DNA of 64,000 bases from assembly GCA_977006965.1 (NCBI GenBank), contig OZ345358.1, forward strand, positions 248,001-312,000, written 5' to 3'. The stretch is from Phymatolithon calcareum. Lineage: Eukaryota; Rhodophyta; Florideophyceae; Hapalidiales. Positions within the stretch are counted from its first letter, which is position 1, and every line of letters begins with the position of its first letter. The notes below the pieces were generated by a model, which saw only the letters and a program-made list of their open reading frames with translations, searched no databases and was not told the origin of the DNA. A program made the translations under genes and the position numbers. Positions 1-10,019 of the stretch are shown here, in pieces.

Positions 1-520
1 GGTTAGAGACTCGAGGGTGAACAGCGTATTTTCTGGAACAAGTTAGATCTACAGGGGTTGACTTCCCAGAGCTCTGTATAAGATCTGAGAGTACTCTAGA
101 GAAGCAAATTGGTATTTTAGTTGCTTGAAGTCGTGTAACCTATCAGTATCTGTAATGATTTCCCTTGATGGCCGATTGTGTCCGCAGATTTTTTATGTGA
201 GTTGCGAGACTCATACACCTGCAATAAGTACAGTATTGCGTAAAAGGGGTAAGCAAGATAATCCTTGATTGGTATCACGCAATCGTCAAAGAACGAGACC
301 TCCACTTTCCTCCTGAACACGTTTGAGGCTACCATTCACAGTCCGGCATACTTCTAGGCTTACTTGATAGCGGAGAAATGTAAAACATTAGCACTGCTGA
401 TATATTCTAAAATCAACATAAATACTCCCTAGAGTAAGCCATCAATAAGGTCCTAGCCTGAGAAAGGTTAACATTATTTTCCCCCATGGGAAAATAACAT
501 TAACACGATTGCAATCGTCG
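1..520. repeat. Left arm (inner part) of palindrome A
   Basis: Reverse complement of 2249-2768 (x pairs with 2769-x) with few mismatches; the arm continues off the left edge. It carries no convincing gene. The open frame at 117-335 (minus) is mirrored at 2434-2652 and has no recognisable domain. The same sequence, slightly diverged, lies at 48,180-48,707 and 50,438-50,970, and part of it also precedes the second acyltransferase at about 9,590-9,850, so it behaves as the upstream/promoter region of the acyltransferase module. Its inner end is the hairpin site at 467-520. Confidence 0.85.
467..520. repeat. Hairpin site at inner arm boundary (A-left)
   Basis: Two adjacent palindromes. The first has 17-base arms GTTAACATTATTTTCCC and GGGAAAATAACATTAAC (two mismatches in the pairing) around a 4-base spacer CCAT. 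The second is the perfect 16-mer CACGATTGCAATCGTG. The architecture (13-17 bp inverted arms around a few bases) resembles tyrosine-recombinase core sites such as FRT/loxP. Assignment as a recombination site is inference; the inverted repeats are seen directly. Inverted arm homology stops exactly here. Confidence 0.7.
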
Positions 521-572
521 CAAGAACCATCTAATATATTGTATTACTGAGTGTATTGCATGGATATCCTGT

Positions 573-2248
573 ATGATGTGCACAGTAGAGGGCATTTGGG
601 GCGATCTAATAGTTCATGTCGTTGCGCTGTTAAGGAGGCTAGCCATCGCAGCAGCACCGCTTTCTGTCCGTGCCGTTCCCGTCGTTGCCCGTCGCCCGGT
701 TAGCCTTCCGTTTGCTCCGCTTGTCTCTTGTGTCCCGCTGCCGAAATCGCCCACTGTTGCTGCTTCTAAACAAGAATCTCTCCAAATCCTTTCTGTCGAG
801 CGTACAGATGCCATGAAAAGTTGAAAAAGAAGATAGGTCGAGTCCTCAGCGAATCACACGACTCCCGCAGCCAGGATGATAACGGCTCACAGATGGGCAC
901 TCTTCTTCCGTGTTGGATCAGAGATGAATCTAATGTTGATGCTCTCCACAGCCCTTCTGCCAGCACTTCTGATTCTCAAATTTCCCGCAAAGTGAGTCAG
1001 GAGGGGAGCAGAGAAGAAAGCCAGCTTTCTCTCGCACAGCGAATTATTAAGCGACAAAAAACACTCTTGTCTCAGCGAGCTGCTTCTCGTGATCCCATCC
1101 AAGCACAGAGAAAAGACTTACAGCGTACAGCGCCTCCGAAAACTGCTCGGACAATATGGACGGCTTATATTGACTCTCTGGACTACGACTTTTTCACATC
1201 CAAGGAAGCAATGTGCGACGATACATCTCCAGTCGGTAAAGGCAGGACAGCATGTCAAGAACAACGTGCCATTCGGGTCAATTGCGAAGACATTGCCACA
1301 TTGTTCGAGATTGGATGGTCGGAAAAGGAGTTTCTTGGTCACTCAACGTCCACGTTCTCTCAGTTCCGGATTTGTGTCGGTCAACTTTGCCGTGTCTCAG
1401 TAGCTCTCGGATACAGTCAGTCTGAAGACTTGTGGAGACGCGGCGCAGTTTTTCAAGCTTTTACCGATATCGATGTACCAAGGATTCTTCTCAACTACTT
1501 TCAAATTAATTCTGCTTTTAGAACGGTATCGGGCAAAGCCAGTCATATGCTTACATTGGCAAGATTCTGTAATGTCTTCTTTGTGAGCGAGAAGGGCGCT
1601 CAGTGCATCGAAGTTGGCAAGCTGGCTGCGATTTCACAGTACTTACGCTCCGTTTGCAATGAAAACAAGAAGGCGGCGCGTCAACAATCGAAGCGTCGAA
1701 AACTTGCAGCTGAGCGCACACTGACAGGAAAGTATATGAACGGAATGGATTTTGCCCAGTTCCGGAAGCAAGCAATGCAAGCATGTGAGGGTGTCATGAT
1801 TTCAGGAAGGGGCGCGATTGCGAATGGCGAAAAAAGCATCCTCGAAAAGCCTGTGATTTTGGAGAAGTGGTGTATTAACTTTCTTTGCCTTTTAATGTTT
1901 TTAGGTTGCGGGCAACGGCCTCAAGTGCATTCTTTACTTCAGCGCCCACAAGAAATTGATCTCGATGAGCTAAGAAGACAGTGTGGAGTTGTTAAATGCT
2001 TTGAAATGATGCTCGGCGAGGAGAAAAGAGAGCGTCGAATCGAGCTTCCGCATGTTTTACTTCCGAAAGTGGCCAAAGATTTATCATTTTCCACGTTAAA
2101 TTTGTTTTACCAATTCTCTACCGAAGGTTCAAGATCGTACGAACAGATCCGCGCACAAGCCATCTATTTTTGAACACATGAACAGGCTCGACTCTTCTTC
2201 CTGGAAGTGTTACCTCCACGCTTCGCCGGTGGATACATTATCATGACC
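573..2248 (+). pseudogene. Truncated tyrosine-recombinase-like gene, copy YR1-A
   Basis: Homologous to the full-length copies YR2 (28,655-30,356) from about 765 to 2248. It has a basic N-terminus (KKKIGR), a helical core-binding-like region with SKASHMLTLARF-type sequence, a basic linker rich in K/R (about 1,690-1,725), and the first catalytic-arginine block LGCGQRPQV (about 1,905-1,925). It is broken: a base is missing in the GTTCG after the likely native ATG at 813, leaving GTTG-TGA; a base is lost in the GTGGCTCTAAG region near 2,070; and the gene ends at codons for HDP where the hairpin site begins. The second Arg and the Tyr region are therefore absent. The 83-codon open frame at 573-824 leads into it and is in frame with it in copy YR1-C, but is absent upstream of YR2, so it may be flanking DNA. 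One block (about 1,250-1,335) is more diverged than the rest, suggesting mosaic conversion. Confidence 0.65.
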
Positions 2249-2302
2249 CGACGATTGCAATCGTGTTCATATTATTTTCCCATGGGGGAAAATAATGTTA
2301 AC
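2249..2302. repeat. Hairpin site at inner arm boundary (A-right)
   Basis: Mirror of 467-520: the palindrome CACGATTGCAATCGTG followed by GTTCATATTATTTTCCC / GGGAAAATAATGTTAAC around a 4-base spacer. It interrupts the recombinase reading frame immediately after the HDP codons. Confidence 0.7.
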
Positions 2303-2946
2303 CTTTCTCAGGCTAGGACCTTATTGATGGCTTACTCTAGGGAGTATTTATGTTGATTTTAGAATATATCAGCAGTGCTAATGTTTTACATTTCTCCGCT
2401 ATCAAGTAAGCCCAGAAGTATGCCGGACTGTGAATGGTAGCCTCAAACGTGTTCAGGAGGAAAGTGGAGGTCTCGTTCTTTGACGATTGCGTGATACCAA
2501 TCAAGGATTATCTTGCTTACCCCTTTTACGCAATACTGTACTTATTGCAGGTGTATGAGTCTCGCAACTCACATAAAAAATCTGCGGACACAATCGGCCA
2601 TCAAGGGAAATCATTACAGATACTGATAGGTTACACGACTTCAAGCAACTAAAATACCAATTTGCTTCTCTAGAGTACTCTCAGATCTTATACAGAGCTC
2701 TGGGAAGTCAACCCCTGTAGATCTAACTTGTTCCAGAAAATACGCTGTTCACCCTCGAGTCTCTAACCAACGTCAGCCGGGCCATTAGTCATAGTTGTTG
2801 CAGAAGTACGCACCTCGGACCCAATTTAGCGTGATCAGTCTGTATTAAACCAGCACATACAAGTATAGAGAATGCTTTCGAAATCTTACGTTCATTCACT
2901 TTCACACTCTCCACGATCTATCCAATCGTCCTCTACGCCCGTAGTC
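2303..2946. repeat. Right arm of palindrome A and upstream region of AT3-1
   Basis: Inverted copy of 1-466 up to 2768; beyond this the partner lies outside the window. From 2,480 onward it is also related to 9,590-10,019, so it is the 5' portion of the duplicated acyltransferase module. No gene is supported; the 72-codon frame at 2434-2652 has no domain and decays in the paralogue. The last 80 bases form the AT3-1 5' region; the upstream in-frame ATG at 2872 is not shared with AT3-2. Confidence 0.7.
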
Positions 2947-5089
2947 ATGGTACTCACCAACTTGACGGAGAAGAAGAGCCGCAGAGCTGATCTGGGCGGC
3001 CTCCGTGGGCTTGCCCTTCTACTGGTCCTGCTCTACTATTTTGACATCCGGCCATTCTCCGGCGGTTTCATAGGCGTCGACGTATTTTTCGTCCTCTCCG
3101 AATATCTAATATCCGGCAACATCAAGCGTTCATTAGAACTCTCCAAATTTTCACTCTCCACATTTTACACACGGCGAATAACGCGCCTAGCTCCATCCTT
3201 GTTCGTCACTCTGATCATTCCAATGTTGTATCACTTGCCGTTCTCCCAACACTGGACGTACGCGACGCCGCTCAATCTGCAGCTGCTGCAACTTTGGGTG
3301 CTTCCAACGTGAACTTCTTCTTTCGCAGTTGTTATTTCGATACAGCCGCTGCTCGAAAGCCGCTGCTACACACTTGGTCGCTTGGTGTTGAAACACAATT
3401 CTATATGCTATGGGCTCCCCTCCACTCCGTGCTGTACGCCGTGGATCCCGTGCTTCCTGCGACGTTCGCAGCGATTTTTACCGCAATCGGTATGGCGTTT
3501 GCTGAGCAGGTGGTAATACATAATCCAAATGCGGCGTTCTACCTGCCGCATCATCGCGCTTGGGAATTTCTCATCGGTACCGTCGTGGCCATACATACGC
3601 TTCCGAAATCGCTGATTTTTTCCACCCGTCTAGCCGATGTACTGTCTCTTATAGGGCTCACGGCACTCTTGACCGCTGCCGCCACCTTCCATCCGAGGGA
3701 TGTGTTCCCTGGCGTTCGCGCCATAGTTCCGTGTCTGTAAACCGCGGCACTGATCAGTACACCTGGCTCAAAGATGGCGAGATTCTTCCTGTCAGGGATC
3801 TACTAGGCTTCCTGGGAAACATTTCGTATAGCGTTTACCTCGTGCACTGGCCTTTGCTCATTCACATTAGATCAATACGCTTATGGACCCCCCTCACGCC
3901 TGTTGAACGCTCGGTAGGTTTTCTCGCGTCACTTGTGGGTGGCTTCGCGCTTCATTTTATCATCGAACGGCCGTTAATGGCGCGTCGCGAATTCGGAAAT
4001 GCACGCATGTTCTTTCTCAAGTTCTTCGCCCTCGTCACCGCTCTTGTTGCAGCGTTCCTCTTGCTGGCGTTTACATTTAACGAAAAGGCAAAGCATGCGC
4101 TCAACAACGTCATGGATGACCTGACATCATTCCGGGGGGCGAGCCTGCAATTCGGTGGTATTAATGCTTCTGAAGTGGTGGGACTGGCGAAACGTTCGAT
4201 ATCGCCTAAGAATTTTTCGAAAAAGAAGGTTGGGAAACTGGGGAATGAAATGATCTTCAAACCTGTTAATAGACCTGCTCTGCGGGTGGCCATTATCGGT
4301 GACAGTCATGCAAGCAGTTTGCAACCATTGGCCGTACATCTGGTCGAGACTTTGGGGGCTAATGTTCACATCTGGAGTCGGTATACATGCCCTCCGATCT
4401 TGGGCATTCTTCTCAAGCCGGCAATGGACAAGGTATGTCGGGAATTTAACGCGATGTGGCGAGAACGAGTGGCCAAGGAAGAGTTTGACGCTGTCATTCT
4501 CGCAGCACGCTGGGAAGGCAGTCTTCCAAATCACGCGTACGGAAAGGACACGGTCACGCTTTTTATACAGCCCGGAGAAAGCAGGGAAGATTCAATTCGA
4601 CGTGGATTATCATTTGGGAAGAATCATTCAAAATCGATCTTCGGACCTGCCCTCAAAGCCACTGCGAAAATGATTGCGAACACTGGTGTGACTCCAATTC
4701 TGTTTTCACAGGTGCCTCTCCTGCCGTTCGATCTGCGGGTATGCAAAACAGGGAAGCATTGTAATGGCCCATCGCGCGCGACGGTCATGGAACGGTTTAA
4801 ATTCATTGATGACGTAATTCGTAGTGCTGCAAACGGTGTTGGCGTAGCGAAAGCTGTGATTCTGTCGAAATAATTTTGCGATGAGGCGGCCAAAGGAAGT
4901 GCCAAGGGTGATACTTCCCGAGTCACTATGGGCGGAGCTCTTCTTTATCACGATGAAAACCACTTGTCAGCACTTGGAAGCGCGTATTTCGCACTGCGAT
5001 GGCAAAAGGATGGATACAGTTGTATTTCCTGGAATAAAATGATTAAGAAACGAGCGGTTATCGATCTTAAGCGCATTTCTGGAAAATGA
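2947..5089 (+). pseudogene. Acyltransferase-3/SGNH membrane protein, copy AT3-1A
   Basis: OafA/YrhL-like architecture: an N-terminal multi-helix acyltransferase-3 domain that would move acyl groups across a membrane, then a C-terminal SGNH esterase/acyltransferase domain. Visible motifs: RADLGGLRGLALLLVLLYYF, GGFIGVDVFFVLSEYLIS, LLHTWSLGVETQFYMLW, NISYSVYLVHWPL, then SGNH block I IIGDSHASSLQP (about 4,290) and the late DENHLS block (about 4,953). The start is chosen at 2947 because it aligns with the ATG of AT3-2 (10,020). Lesions: a 1-bp loss near 3,215, a TAA at 3738, a frame change near 3,770 and a TAA at 4871 inside the SGNH domain. The family His of LLYHF is Tyr here (His is kept in both centre-C copies), and the family Gly of VLSGY is Glu. 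The stop codon overlaps an AATAAA signal at 5089-5094. Bacterial-type architecture suggests ancient acquisition. Confidence 0.85.
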
Positions 5090-5631
5090 ATAAAGCGATA
5101 GGCAGACGTTGGATGCCCTTCCGGATAGCAGTCCGCGCAAAGTTACCGCAACAAGATTCTGGATTTGGCAATTGGATCAGCTCAAGGTATGATTAAGACT
5201 CCAGTTTGTAGCAATGCAAACGGAGGAACAAGATCAAGCCGATGCTCCAGCTAGTCGCCCTTCTGCAACCGACGCATTAACCATGCCACTGGATGCCGCA
5301 GCGCAGCATGGTGTAGACGATGAGCTCCCGGTGCTGTGGTGAAATGACGCTATGGCCTCTGGGTTTCGTGTCTTTCTGTATGCCTCGAGATCATCTTGTC
5401 CGAATGGCGAAACACAGCCCGTTGCACTCGATGCGCGGTGAGTGCATTATTATCCGCGTGCCTCACATGTCTGTTCGCCCTCGATATTAATTACAAGATT
5501 TACATCGTCAGAAAGATGAGCGCACGTTCGAATGCAATGCTCTTCGCCTTTGGCGCCCTCGTCCGACCCTGTTGCCGTCGTGACCATTGTAAATTATTCA
5601 CGTCACATTTAATTTCGTCATCACCAAGACC
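5090..5631. other. Intergenic region, no supported gene
   Basis: Follows the acyltransferase stop with an AATAAA at 5089-5094. The 96-codon frame at 5396-5686 has a diverged counterpart in the second module (12,238-12,480), but codon-level conservation is poor, so it is taken as leader/intergenic sequence of the next ORF. Confidence 0.4.
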
Positions 5632-6103
5632 ATGCTCGCTCCGTCTGTATCCCGGGGTTTGTGGCTATGCGCGAGAATGCCGTTGAAAAAGCGTCCGCCG
5701 CACCTTTCGGAAATATTTTCGCTGTTGTCGATGCGCATAACGTTTTCACCGTGGCTTTCTGCAACATCCTGTTGTTTTGCGGCGATGCCAGGCACAAAGG
5801 ACGCCCGTCCTGATGTCCGTGCGTTCGTGTACGCTGCCATTGTCGACCGGCAAGGAACATCCTGGCTGTGCTCCAGGTCAGCTACGCGTATGTATGCAGG
5901 ACATGGAGAAAAGCTACCGCCAGGAGTTGGGCCGGGGGTCGTCCACGGCAGTTTATCGGTCCTCGGTCGGCGGTCAAAGTGCAGATTGGATTCCCGCTGC
6001 ACGTTACAGAGCTGTGCTCAAGCAATGTTTGTTGAAGTCCGAGCAGTACCCGCATTTTTGCACTGTGATGATGGCAACATGTTTCACAAAACTCATTGAC
6101 TGT
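5632..6103 (+). pseudogene. Uncharacterised module ORF (ORFX), broken copy 1A
   Basis: Paralogue of 12,490-13,005. The conserved stretch reads FVAMRENAVEKASAAPFGNI then FAVVDAHNVFTVAFCN in a frame different from the longest open frame. About 70 bp present in the paralogue (N-terminal EIEFASETSDVPEDI part) are missing near 5,650, and frame changes follow. I do not recognise a family; no signal peptide or membrane segment is evident. It always lies between an acyltransferase and a convergent Sel1 gene. Confidence 0.4.
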
Positions 6104-6158
6104 CAACACCCTTGCAGTTCTAGATTCGACGGAGAATCTACAGATAGGAATACCCTCT

Positions 6159-6864
6159 TCATATTAACTGCATCGCTCGAGCCCGGTCTGGCGGCACATG
6201 CTCCCTACCACACCGCAATAGTACGGCCAAGGTGACCATTGCGTTAAAATCTTCAGACAATTCGATAAACCTGGTTTATAGCTCAACAGCGTACTGTGCA
6301 TCTGCAGGGACATTCTCATTCGCTTTTTCGAGCAAATCCCCCAAGTGGATCCTTGCATCTATGTGTACACCTTCCTCAATCGCTTGTTTGTACAGCTGAA
6401 CGGCGCGCGAAAGGTCTGGTGCGACGCCATCGCTACCGTCCTCCAACACGTGTCCCAGATTGACCATGGCACGTGCCTGCGTGCCCTCATTCTTGGACCA
6501 TGTATAGAGCTGTACGACACGAGGATGGTCTGCAGGGACGCCCTCTCTGCCGTTTTGAAGCAACCATCCCAGGTCGTTCATTGCAATTGCTCTAGAATAC
6601 AGCTTCATCGCACGAGCAGGGTCTGCTGGGACGCCTTCTCAGCATTACTCTAAGGTTATGCAGAGTAACATCGTCTCCCTCCTCAATCACACGCTTGTAC
6701 AGCTCCATCGCACCAGGTGGATCTGCCGGTACGCTCTTGTTGCCGAGCTGTACTATGTGTTCTAGGTTGAACATCACATCTACCCATTTCCCTTCTTCAA
6801 TGGCGCGAGTGTACGGCGCAAGAAGGGAATCGCTAGTCATCATATGGTTCCGACCTCTGGACAC
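6159..6864 (-). pseudogene. Sel1/TPR-repeat protein, module 1 copy A
   Basis: Minus-strand gene of degenerate ~37-residue Sel1-like repeats (pattern NGREGVPADHPRVVQLYTW, DGSDGVAPDLSRAVQLYKQ, ENVPADAQYAVEL). Sel1 repeats form helical superhelices used as protein-protein scaffolds. It starts at ATG 6864 (MSRGRNHMM). A frameshift lies near 6,640, and an in-frame stop at 6276 separates the last repeat (LSEDFNAMVTLAVLLRCGRE), whose frame ends at 6159. The C-terminal repeat matches the end of the Sel1 gene at 13,044-15,063, so the two are paralogues. It converges on ORFX. Confidence 0.75.
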
Positions 6865-7327
6865 ATGTTTCCTGGTCAGGTGACAGCAGCTCTAGGTTTC
6901 GTGGCCTACAGTTGTTGATTATGCGTTACCACGCAATAGGTGGACTGTGTTTCTCATGTCCACGTAGTCTGATTTTTCTTTCCTATATAAGTCAGCGATG
7001 ACCACAGTTTGTAAGCTCAAGCGACTAAGTTCAGAAGTCAGAGCTCACAGTTTGCTCCAGCTTTCAAACTCCATGTTCCCAATTTTTTTGGAATGCTGGC
7101 CAATCTTTTACAGATGCCCCTTATAGGGTAAATGCATACAGCGAAAAAGTCCATTTTCAGTAACCTCGCGGGCTACTGAGCTTCTTGCTTATGAGCAATT
7201 GTTTCAGAGGCCCATGTTGAGCACTCATTCAACAACTGTAATTCTTCTATGCAAGGCGAAAGAGGAATTTTGACTTCGGCGAACTTCGGGAACATCGCAA
7301 ATATAGTTTGGCTTTACTTCGAATCAT
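6865..7327. other. Upstream region of Sel1 gene, TATA-like element
   Basis: No gene is supported. A TATA-like TATATAA lies at 6984-6990, about 120 bp upstream of the minus-strand Sel1 ATG when read as its complement; it could equally serve plus-strand transcription. The same element is conserved at about 55,508 in unit 3. Confidence 0.4.
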
Positions 7328-7597
7328 ATGGAGCACAATTCACATTGCCACGCTGGCGAAGGATTCAAGAGAGGTCTCCAATCCAATAATCGTGACCTAA
7401 TGGCAGAATGTTTATCGGCGTGCACTCAATCGCAATTATCATGGACGACGAAGTTGGACAATCCAATGTACCATAGTGAACAAGGGCCAACACAAGTGCA
7501 ATTTCATGAGGAACCCAGCGGTGGCCGAGATCTGGGGGCCGAATGGCCACTCCGTGTGTCGCTGAGCTTCTTCGCCCGGTTCAACGCGTGTAGTTAG
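7328..7597 (+). CDS. Small uncharacterised ORF (89 codons)
   Basis: Open frame repeated at 56,020-56,298 in unit 3 with scattered substitutions but the same C-terminal half (LSWTTKLDNPMYHSEQ, LRVSLSFFARFNACS). The unit 3 copy has lost this ATG and has a 172-bp SINE-like insertion in its 5' part. No domain is recognised and it is weakly supported as a gene. Confidence 0.3.
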   Translation: MEHNSHCHAGEGFKRGLQSNNRDLMAECLSACTQSQLSWTTKLDNPMYHSEQGPTQVQFHEEPSGGRDLGAEWPLRVSLSFFARFNACS

Positions 7598-8122
7598 CAC
7601 GGACAATGTGCTTTCGGTGATCCTCTTCGGGGCTAGTGCGTCAAGCTGAGAATTGAGTGCCAGTTCCCCAGTGCGTGTTCCCTGCAGTGCACTGGTGTTG
7701 TCCAATATTGTACAGTATCATACAGGTTCTATGATGCCGAACGAAAGATTTAGGAAAACTGATGACAACAATAGTGTTTTCGACGGTCATGTAGGGGTTG
7801 TTTCCTGTTAATTTTTGAAAAGTGTGAACTGTAACATAGGAGGCTTCTTCGGTCATGATTTATTATCGTCACCCGGCCGACAACACCATTTCCCAATCGG
7901 TCCGGTGTAGGACCCAACTGTACATCGAGCAGAGTGGAAAGCGAATCATCTGCGAGTTTATCATATTGTCGTCTGTGCGTTGTCTACCTTTTTTTTGCAA
8001 AGCGCATAACCGTTGCAGCCGAAACGAAGTTCCCCGCAACCCCTACTAGTCTCTCATCAGTCCTCCCACCTGCCTGGTGAAACGCTAATCGACTTTTATC
8101 TTCCATCGACGTCCTAGTAACA
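7598..8122. other. Intergenic region before GTPase gene
   Basis: No supported gene. It holds the left breakpoint (AACGA at 8023-8027) of the 7.7-kb segment missing from unit 3, and the right breakpoint (about 8,095) of the 2.2-kb segment missing from unit 2. Confidence 0.4.
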
Positions 8123-8930
8123 ATGAGCGAAGCCACCTCGACCTCGTTTCCCCACAGGCCAGCAATTGCACTAGTCGGAAACCGGGGCGCTGGTAAAAGA
8201 ACTCTCCTCAACGGACTCGCCGGAAGTCCACAGTTTAGAAGCGGGCCCAGCCTGTGTGAAGGTTTAACAGAAGTTCTCCAAGCATGTCAGGTTGGGAACT
8301 TGACGCTGTACGACACTCCTGGTCTTTTCGATATTACGAGAAGTAAGCAAACGGGCGAAGAGTTGGACAAGTTACTCTCCGAAAAAGTGGCACTCAAGAT
8401 TGCGGTTCGTTGTCGCTTTGGATGACGGCCGAGTGAGAAAAAGCGACACACTCACCATAAAGCTCGTACTCGATGCTATTTCGGTAGACAGGAACGACCG
8501 GTTCGGGGTAATTGTGAACAAGATGGAAGAGAGTGTTGAGGGCTTGTTACGAGAAAAGCCGGAAACGGAATGCCGACTGCAAAAAATATTGACGGATGAT
8601 CGGAAGACAGGCCACTGGTGCTACGTACCAAGGGAGACATCTCTTCTCGGGGCAAAAGATAAATGTCACATGACAGCGGCGTTGAACGTCCTACTCCATG
8701 GTCTTCCCGTGACGAAGCCATTGTACACGGTGGTTTCCAGCGTTGAAACGCAGAACCTGGAAATGCTTTTGGAAGCTGCGGAGCGTCGCGTCAGCGAGAT
8801 CGAGAATGCCAACGGAAAGCAACTTAGGGAAATGATGGCAGACTATGAGCTACAAAAGCTTGCATATGAAAAGCGAATCAGCGCACTGGAGCAAGCACTG
8901 AGTGAGCAAAAGTCGAAGAAGTCACATTGA
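8123..8930 (+). pseudogene. AIG1/TRAFAC-type GTPase with C-terminal coiled coil, copy A
   Basis: G domain motifs in order: G1 VGNRGAGKRT (about residue 19-28), G3 LYDTPGLFD (about 62-70), the FVVALDDGRVRKSD block with TIKLVLDAI, and G4-like VNKME. These match the septin/AIG1-like P-loop GTPases seen in algae and protists. A predicted coiled coil follows (LLEAAERRVSEIENANGKQL to LEQALSEQKSKKS). The frame changes by one base near 8,400, between SEKVALKI and RFVVALDD; the identical shift is in copy BC. The Walker A Ser/Thr after Lys is Arg in both copies, with Thr one position later, which should weaken Mg-GTP binding. The TGA at 8928-8930 is in frame with the Sel1 repeats that follow, suggesting an original GTPase-Sel1 fusion. 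Confidence 0.7.
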
Positions 8931-9608
8931 TCAAAAGAAGTGCAAAATATCGAGGAGGAAAAGAGAGAAGCGAGCGTGGCGTACGATCTGGATGTCACCG
9001 TTGTAGCCATTCAGCAAGATAGGCAAGCAGAAGGTGGCGCAGATGGTGTACTGGCGGACGCGGTTCGCGCAGCTGAGATGTACAGTCGAGCTATTGAAGA
9101 AAGTGAGAATGTGGATGCAATGGTCAATCTCGGATTTTTGCTACAAAATGGCGCAGATGGTGTACCGGCGGACGCGGTTCGTGAATCTGAGATGTACAAT
9201 CGAGCTATTGAAGAAGGTGAGAATGTGGATGCAATGGTCAATCTCGGATTTTTGCTACAAAATGGCGCAGATGGTGTACCGGCGGACGCGGTTCGCGCAG
9301 CTGAGATGTACAATCGAGCTATTGAAGAAGGTGAGAATGTAGATGCAATGGTCAATCTCGGATTTTTGCTACAAAATGGCGCAGATGGTGTACCGGCGGA
9401 CGCGGTTCGTTCATCTGAGATGTACAGTCGAGCTATTGAAGAAGGTGAGAATGTGGATGCAATGGTCAATCTCAGATTGTTGCTACAAAATGGCGCAGAT
9501 GGTGTACCGGCGGACACGGTTCGCGCATCTGAGATGTACAATCGAGCTATTGAAGAAGGTGGGAATGTGGATGCAATCGTGATACTAATCAAGGCATCTC
9601 TTGGTTAA
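8931..9608 (+). pseudogene. Sel1-repeat tail of the GTPase gene, copy A
   Basis: Same frame as the upstream GTPase after its TGA. It begins with a short charged segment (NIEEEKREASVAYDLDVTVV) and continues as five near-identical 37-residue Sel1 repeats (ADGVPADAVRAAEMYNRAIE, EGENVDAMVNLGFLLQNG). It could be expressed from the ATG at 8940 as an independent 222-residue protein, but the continuous frame and tandem order favour a broken fusion. The last repeat runs into sequence related to the acyltransferase upstream region (from about 9,590), which marks a duplication junction. Confidence 0.65.
9035..9590 (+). repeat. 111-bp coding minisatellite
   Basis: Five tandem copies of a 111-base unit encoding one Sel1 repeat each, with very few nucleotide differences between copies, indicating recent homogenisation. 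The inverted partner (43,300-43,770) has fewer copies and a short internal duplication (CGAACCGCGTCCG appears twice in tandem near 43,480-43,520) that breaks the frame. Confidence 0.85.
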
Positions 9609-10019
9609 CCCTTTTACGCCTGTACTTATTACAGGTGAATGTGTATCGCAACTCGCATAAAATATAGGCAGACACAATCTTCCCTGAAAGGAAATCATTG
9701 TAGATGATGATAGGGTACACGACTTCAAGCAAACTGAAAGCCCAGTTTGCTTCTCAGCTCGTATACAGAGCTCTGGGAAGGCTTCCTCTGTGGATCTAAC
9801 GTATTCCAGAAACTACGCTGTTCACCCTCGAGCCTCTAACCATCGACAACCGGGCCATTAGTCATAGTTGTTATAGAAGTACACACCGCAGACCCAATAT
9901 AGCGTGATCAGTCTGTATTAAACTAGTGCATACACGCATAGAGATTGCTTTCGTAATCTTACGTCATTTCGCCTCCAGACGCTCCATGATCTACCCAAGC
10001 GACCTCTCCGCCCGTAGTC
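9591..10019 (+). repeat. Diverged duplicate of the acyltransferase upstream region
   Basis: Alignable with 2,495-2,946: the shared succession includes ACACGACTTCAAGCAA, ACAGAGCTCTGGGAAG, GCTGTTCACCCTCGAG and CGGGCCATTAGTCATAGTTG. The module duplication therefore began upstream of the acyltransferase and landed in the last Sel1 repeat. No gene. Confidence 0.75.

Noticed and set aside
117-335. 72-codon frame in the palindrome arms (also 2434-2652, 48,235-48,522, 50,627-50,914) as a gene
   Set aside because: No domain, and it is not maintained in the diverged module copy at 9,590-9,850. Better explained as upstream/arm sequence.
467-504. Hairpins as rho-independent terminators
   Set aside because: The context is eukaryotic and no U-tract follows; position at homology breakpoints fits recombination better.
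1-2768. The ~0.5-kb arms as LTRs of a retrotransposon
   Set aside because: They are in inverted, not direct, orientation, and no gag/pol motifs lie between them.
1-2768. The ~0.5-kb arms as simple TIRs of a small recombinase transposon
   Set aside because: The inverted homology extends far beyond 2,768 at centre C (4 kb), so 1-2,768 is only the inner part of a larger palindrome, and no target duplication is visible.
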